Assembly: GCA_964519835.1 (NCBI GenBank)
Contig: CAZFLD010000018.1
Span: 1 to 62,870 of the forward strand
Length of the DNA stretch: 62,870 nucleotides
Direction of reading: 5' to 3'
Source of the DNA: CAZFLD01 sp964519835
Lineage (GTDB): Bacteria > Spirochaetota > Spirochaetia > DSM-27196 > CAZFLD01
Of the stretch, positions 59,433 through 62,870 are shown piece by piece. Each line of letters opens with the position of its first letter. Position 1 is the first letter of the stretch. The notes under the pieces were generated by a model. That model was not told where the DNA came from, searched no databases, and saw nothing but the letters and a program-made list of their open reading frames with translations. A program made the translations under genes and the position numbers.

Positions 59433-60809
59433 ATGGAACACTACGACGTCGTAGTAGTTGGAGCATCCGCCGGTGGCTTTTCCGCCGCCGTAGCCGCTGC
59501 CGAGTCGGATTCCCGGCTCTCCGTGCTGTTGATCGGTGACGAGGACCGGCTCCCCTACAAGCGAACGAAGGTCTCCAAAAACATCGCCCAAGGATTCTCG
59601 AGGGACGATTTTGCACTGGCGCACAATCTGTTTACGGAATCCAACGCCCCGATAAGCTATCGTAGACAAACACGAGCAATCGCCGTCGACCGGGATTCCG
59701 GAACAGTCGTCCTCGAAGCAGTCGACGATGGCGAGAGAACGGCGGAGGTGGGTTACCGACGGCTGGTGCTCGCCACAGGTTCGCGACCGCGGGACACGTG
59801 GATGCCTAAGGGGCCGGGCCACCCACAGACACCTCCGCACGGCATCGCCCTGCCCGGTGCCCACTTTGCCTACACCGCGGCGCAGGTGGAGCGGCTCCGG
59901 GCGGCCGCTTTGGGCGCCGAGTCCGCCTTGGTGCTCGGCTTGGGCGTTTTGGGTGTGGAAGTCGCGGAACAACTCGCCCTTATGGGAATCGACGTGGAGC
60001 TTGCCGGACGCAGTACCGGAGTAATGACCCGTGAGCTCGACCACTACGCGTCAGGGCGGTTGCGCGGTCTCCTCGAATCGAAGGGCATAACCGTTACCAC
60101 ACAAGCCGCACCGGTACGTGTGGCGGCCGCAGGTCCGAGCGACGGGCCGGCCGAGCAGGCGGTGACCCGCGGGTCAGGAGGCGGTCGTTCGGCCCTTGCT
60201 TTCTCCGAACGTATGGGCCCGTTTGTTGTGGATTTCGCCGAGGGTACCTCCCGGCGCTACGATCTCTTGGTTGCCACCCTTGGAATCGATCGTAACATTG
60301 AGCTTGCGGCGGAAGCGGGACTCGAGACCGCGGTAGGAACACGTGTGGAGCCCAGTCTTGCTACCTCAGACCCCACGGTGTTTGCCTGCGGTGATTGCTT
60401 GGAGTTTCGCGACGGCGGCATGAATCACCTCTGGCGGCACGGGGAGCAACAAGGCAAAATGGCGGGGAAAAACGTTGTGGCATCCCTCGCCGGCAATCAG
60501 CTGACCTCCTACCCTCGCCTTCCCTTTCGTCTCAAGTGTTCCGTATTTGACGACTATTATTACTCGATCAACAGTCCTTCGCCGATGGAGTTTGCAAACG
60601 GTGATCTCGCGTTTGTGGTTTTTTCTCCCGCCGCGGACGAACGGTATCCGGCTCGAAAGGAGGACGCCTACCTAAAGGCCTTCCACAGGTCCGGCATCGT
60701 CACCGGCATCATCATGGCAGGCGATTCAGACAACCAAAAAGCCTACACTCGGGCCGTACACGAACGGTATACAGTAGAACGTCTGGCCGACGAGTTCCTC
60801 CTGCGTTAG
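59433..60809 (+). CDS. FAD-dependent pyridine-nucleotide oxidoreductase
   Basis: This 458-aa protein follows cdd by 2 bp. Rossmann FAD site VVVVGASAGGFSAAVA, NAD site region LVLGLGVLGVEVAEQLA and the second FAD motif VFACGDCLEF fit the rubredoxin/ferredoxin-reductase or NADH-oxidase class. No redox Cys pair (as in lipoamide dehydrogenase) is present. The Arg/Lys-rich C-terminal dimer domain is typical. Physiological electron acceptor is unknown. Confidence 0.87.
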   Translation: MEHYDVVVVGASAGGFSAAVAAAESDSRLSVLLIGDEDRLPYKRTKVSKNIAQGFSRDDFALAHNLFTESNAPISYRRQTRAIAVDRDSGTVVLEAVDDGERTAEVGYRRLVLATGSRPRDTWMPKGPGHPQTPPHGIALPGAHFAYTAAQVERLRAAALGAESALVLGLGVLGVEVAEQLALMGIDVELAGRSTGVMTRELDHYASGRLRGLLESKGITVTTQAAPVRVAAAGPSDGPAEQAVTRGSGGGRSALAFSERMGPFVVDFAEGTSRRYDLLVATLGIDRNIELAAEAGLETAVGTRVEPSLATSDPTVFACGDCLEFRDGGMNHLWRHGEQQGKMAGKNVVASLAGNQLTSYPRLPFRLKCSVFDDYYYSINSPSPMEFANGDLAFVVFSPAADERYPARKEDAYLKAFHRSGIVTGIIMAGDSDNQKAYTRAVHERYTVERLADEFLLR

Positions 60810-60817
60810 GATGCACC

Positions 60818-61459
60818 ATGCCCTGTGTTGAATCTCGACCTCCCCGAAATCTGCGTCGCGCGCGAGCATTCCTCGATTTTCGTCGCGGCATCCGGTTCGC
60901 CTACGTCATATCCGCGGTTTCGCTGGCCGGCATGCTCGGCGCGCTCTTCTCCATCCTGCTTGGAGCCGGCGTTGACCCCGGTGCGGTCACCTCGGCCGCT
61001 CTGCTGCTGGCGACCGGCCTGGGTATCCTCCTGGGGGCGGAAGCGATATACCGGCGAAGACGAAACGCCTTTGTGAAGGGCGCGATCTGCCCGGGCGAGG
61101 TCAAAGTGCTGTTTCGGCGTCGGCGCATCTACAAGTCGCGACGAGAGATCTATGCCCGAGTCGAGTTTTCCGACCAGGACGGCAAGTTGTTTGCCACCGC
61201 CGCGGCGGCGGAGGGGACGGGTGGCTCCATTTCGACCGGTGGCTCCATTTCGACCGGAGGCGGTACGCCGGCGGGAGGCACCGCGGACACCGCGAGCGGG
61301 GCTTCACAAAACTCAGCCGGGAGCGGCCGCGGAAGCTCTTTGCGGAGCGGCAATCTTGCTGACGGCGACCCAGTGTTGGTGGCCTGGGACCCCGAATCCA
61401 GGACGGCATTCCCCTTGGTGTCCGAGCAGGGACGAGTCGATATCTGCGAAGAGTCGTGA
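60818..61459 (+). CDS. Hypothetical membrane protein with Gly/Ser repeat
   Basis: This 213-aa protein has two TMs (about 27-52 and 58-75), a short cytoplasmic basic stretch (YRRRRNAFV) and a C-terminal domain (ILLGAEAIYRRRRNAF onward, EVKVLFRRRRIYKSRREIY). The tail includes GGSISTGGSISTGGG encoded by a perfect 18-bp tandem repeat. It follows the oxidoreductase by 8 bp, so likely the last gene of the topA operon. Confidence 0.65.
   Translation: MPCVESRPPRNLRRARAFLDFRRGIRFAYVISAVSLAGMLGALFSILLGAGVDPGAVTSAALLLATGLGILLGAEAIYRRRRNAFVKGAICPGEVKVLFRRRRIYKSRREIYARVEFSDQDGKLFATAAAAEGTGGSISTGGSISTGGGTPAGGTADTASGASQNSAGSGRGSSLRSGNLADGDPVLVAWDPESRTAFPLVSEQGRVDICEES
61220..61255 (+). repeat. 18-bp coding tandem repeat
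   Basis: Two identical copies of GGTGGCTCCATTTCGACC (61220-61237 and 61238-61255) inside the membrane protein gene, encoding GGSIST twice. Confidence 0.85.
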
Positions 61460-61473
61460 AAACGGTTCGGACT

Positions 61474-61503
61474 GACTAGATAAAAATAGACTAGATAAAA
61501 ATA
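61474..61503 (+). repeat. Tandem AT-rich 15-bp repeat
   Basis: Two identical copies of GACTAGATAAAAATA at 61474-61488 and 61489-61503. They sit directly upstream of the candidate promoter and could act as an UP element or as paired regulator sites; the ACTAGATAA core matches the palindrome at 48361. Confidence 0.7.
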
Positions 61504-61515
61504 CACCAAAAGAGA

Positions 61516-61554
61516 GCTCCGGCACTTGAACCGGAGCCTGCGCAGTGGTACATT
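61516..61554 (+). promoter_or_regulatory. Candidate promoter whose -35 lies in a palindrome
   Basis: TTGAAC (61526-61531) and TACATT (61549-61554), spacer 17 bp. The -35 lies within GCTCCGG-CACTTGAA-CCGGAGC (61516-61537), an operator-like inverted repeat. On the minus strand the same repeat followed by TCTCTTTT would read as a terminator. Confidence 0.45.
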
Positions 61555-61561
61555 CTCGCGT

Positions 61562-61632
61562 GGGTTAGCGCTACCCCGTTTCGCGTCGCTTCCAGAGGTT
61601 TTCTTACCTCCTTTCCTCTGGAAGCTTTTTTT
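61562..61632 (+). ncRNA. Candidate small RNA ending in a terminator with anti-SD loop
   Basis: From the promoter at 61526-61554 the predicted RNA starts near 61562, opens with a small GGGT/ACCC hairpin and ends in a perfect 11-bp stem GCTTCCAGAGG / CCTCTGGAAGC (61588-61598 with 61615-61625) and seven T. The 16-nt terminator loop contains ACCTCCTTT, the sequence of the 16S rRNA anti-Shine-Dalgarno tail. It may instead be just the terminator of the topA-cdd operon. Confidence 0.45.
61588..61632 (+). terminator. Intrinsic terminator with 11-bp perfect stem
   Basis: GCTTCCAGAGG, a 16-nt loop, then CCTCTGGAAGC followed by TTTTTTT (61626-61632). Strong by any criterion. Clients are the small RNA proposed above or the operon ending at 61459. 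Confidence 0.9.
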
Positions 61633-61801
61633 ATTCTCAGGCCACAATCTGCATATGTCAATGCTTTTTTTTCGCGACGCTTTCGGCCACAACGGGGCCG
61701 AGTCGGTACCCCATGGGCGACAGCCGTACCGTGTACCAACCGACACCCATCTGCAGCCGGCGCGACTCCGGGGCGCCGGCGGTGTACGACTGCGGGAAGC
61801 T

Positions 61802-62869
61802 ATGCAGCCCCACGCCCCTGTGTGGTCGTCGTCTATGAGGTGTCTGCCTTTTTTTGTGCCTTTTCTTGCGGCTTTTCCTGTGCCTTTTCTTGCGGCGGTG
61901 ACATTACTCCTACTCCCGGCGGCGTATGCCCCGGCCCAAGAGCCCCAGAGGCCCTTGGAAACTCACAATACCGCGAAGCCGCATGAGCTCGATTCCGTAC
62001 CGGGCATGCCCGGGAGTGCACGGGTACACGCCTTTACGGCACTTGGAATAGGCGTCTGGCTGGAGCCGGACGGTTTTTGGCGGCTATCCGGCATACCGGG
62101 CCTGTACAACGTAGAGATCGCGGGGCACAAACAACCGGCGGAGATTCCCCGCCGCCTTTTGCCGACCGCCGAGGTCTACGAGGTTGTCGACGGCGATACG
62201 GTGCGCGTTCGGTTTGATGGGCCATTGCCTCCCGGTATCGATGCGGAAGAGACGGTGCGGCTTCTCGCGGCGGATACGCCTGAGTTGGATGCCCACGTAG
62301 CAGCCGGCGCCTATGGGAGGGCGGCGGCACAGGATGCCAAGGAGTTTCTTTGCGATTTGGTCGCGGGCCGAACCGTGTCCCTGGCGTTCGAAGATAACTA
62401 TCGCGACCAATTCGGCCGCTTGCTGGCCTACGTCTTCCTCGAATCAGGGCTGTTGGTCAATGCGGAGCTTGTTCGGACCGGACATGCCCAGGTGTATCGC
62501 CACATCCCGACCCATTTTCACGACTACTTTCTGGAACTGGAGGCTCGAAGCAGGCCAACCACGGGTTTACCAATTGTGATTGGACAAATCTTCAACCGCG
62601 GCATCGCGGAGTTTGTGGAGCTCCTCAACGTAGGTGGTCGTTTTGTCGACCTCAGTGGGTACGTCCTCGAAGACAGGGCCGGCAACCGGCTCGTGCTCCC
62701 GAGGGGCACCGGGCTGGCACCGAATCAGAGCTTGCGTGTGTACAGCGGCTCGCCCCCCGATGCCGACACCGACCTATACTTGAGCGAAGAGCCAATCTGG
62801 AACAACTCAGGCGACACGGTCTTTCTCAAATCGCCGATCGGGGCAATCGTACAAGAGTATGCCTACTAA
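61802..62869 (+). CDS. Secreted staphylococcal-nuclease-like protein with lamin-tail domain
   Basis: This protein is about 355 aa from ATG 61802 (or 344 from ATG 61835). A hydrophobic signal (VPFLAAFPVPFLAAVTLLL) with an 8-residue duplication precedes AQEP. The SNase domain has VYEVVDGDTVRVRFDG, VRLLAADTPE and YRDQFGRLLAYV, so the Asp, Glu and Arg of the active site are present. The C-terminal part (GQIFNRGIAEFVELLNVGG, FVDLSGYVLED) is a lamin-tail domain, often seen on secreted nucleases. Likely scavenges extracellular nucleic acid. The stop TAA is complete at 62867. No clear SD decides the start. Confidence 0.88.
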   Translation: MQPHAPVWSSSMRCLPFFVPFLAAFPVPFLAAVTLLLLPAAYAPAQEPQRPLETHNTAKPHELDSVPGMPGSARVHAFTALGIGVWLEPDGFWRLSGIPGLYNVEIAGHKQPAEIPRRLLPTAEVYEVVDGDTVRVRFDGPLPPGIDAEETVRLLAADTPELDAHVAAGAYGRAAAQDAKEFLCDLVAGRTVSLAFEDNYRDQFGRLLAYVFLESGLLVNAELVRTGHAQVYRHIPTHFHDYFLELEARSRPTTGLPIVIGQIFNRGIAEFVELLNVGGRFVDLSGYVLEDRAGNRLVLPRGTGLAPNQSLRVYSGSPPDADTDLYLSEEPIWNNSGDTVFLKSPIGAIVQEYAY

Positions 62870-62870
62870 G

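Larger units (their letters stand above)
61460..61801 (+). other. Intergenic region with repeats, promoter and small-RNA-like terminator
   Basis: This 342-bp gap holds a tandem AT-rich repeat (61474-61503), an inverted repeat overlapping a -35 box (61516-61537), a candidate promoter (61526-61554), a strong terminator hairpin (61588-61632) and, after 61640, nothing recognisable before the nuclease start. Confidence 0.7.

Noticed and set aside
61508..61560. tRNA-like segment (AGTGGTA and TTCAAGT)
   Set aside because: The T-arm would need G53-C61 and a 7-nt loop; here position 61 is G and the loop is 8 nt. No acceptor stem can be drawn.

Overview
The window reads as chromosomal DNA of a GC-rich, free-living spirochaete (Spirochaetaceae). 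This is an inference. It rests on a six-gene mevalonate operon in the order I recall from Borrelia, many proteins with a cyclic-nucleotide-binding fold, c-di-GMP enzymes, and large periplasmic and lipoprotein-type genes. I see no rRNA, tRNA, CRISPR array or insertion sequence. Gene density is high, and ATGA/GTGA stop-start overlaps are common.

Layout, left to right. Positions 1-4.2 kb hold the end of a DsbD-N-like exported protein, a Crp-fold regulator, a small thioredoxin-like protein, an M23 lipoprotein and a C45 acyltransferase-like protein. Positions 4.2-8.6 kb hold a uroporphyrinogen-decarboxylase-family protein fused to a thioredoxin domain, a strong long inverted repeat, a PocR/AraC regulator and a degenerate-receiver/ATPase/cNMP protein. 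Positions 8.6-20.7 kb hold a sulfotransferase, a dienelactone hydrolase, a lipoprotein, a giant Lhr helicase, a choice-of-anchor-like exported protein with DTEPA repeats, and fbaA. Positions 20.7-27.3 kb (minus strand) hold the mevalonate operon mvaS-fni-mvaA-mvaD-pmk-mvk, which makes IPP/DMAPP from acetoacetyl-CoA. Positions 27.4-34 kb hold mnmA, a two-component system with a NIF3/YqfO-like gene inserted between regulator and kinase, an HtrA protease and dusA.

Positions 33.9-48.3 kb (minus strand) are the most distinctive coding block: eleven tightly coupled genes with two complete MoxR-DUF58 pairs, DUF4129 and other membrane proteins, and a 1464-residue fusion carrying three VWA segments and a glutamine-amidotransferase-like domain. 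It resembles a duplicated, elaborated Bat-type (aerotolerance) locus. A perfect 22-bp palindrome lies just upstream. Next come a zinc-less exported MsrB and a signalling cluster: a degenerate GGDEF protein, an active-looking GGDEF protein and a DHH phosphodiesterase. The right end has a HAD phosphatase, a large unknown membrane protein, FkbM methyltransferase, topA, cdd, an FAD oxidoreductase and a secreted nuclease with a lamin-tail domain.

Two intergenic regions look like small RNA genes. One on the minus strand (about 53586-53693) has a good promoter, two hairpins and a T-tract terminator, with a CCUCC linker. The other, on the plus strand (about 61562-61632), carries ACCUCCUUU in its terminator loop, matching the anti-Shine-Dalgarno tail of 16S rRNA. 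Together they suggest, without proving, an anti-SD regulatory RNA system.
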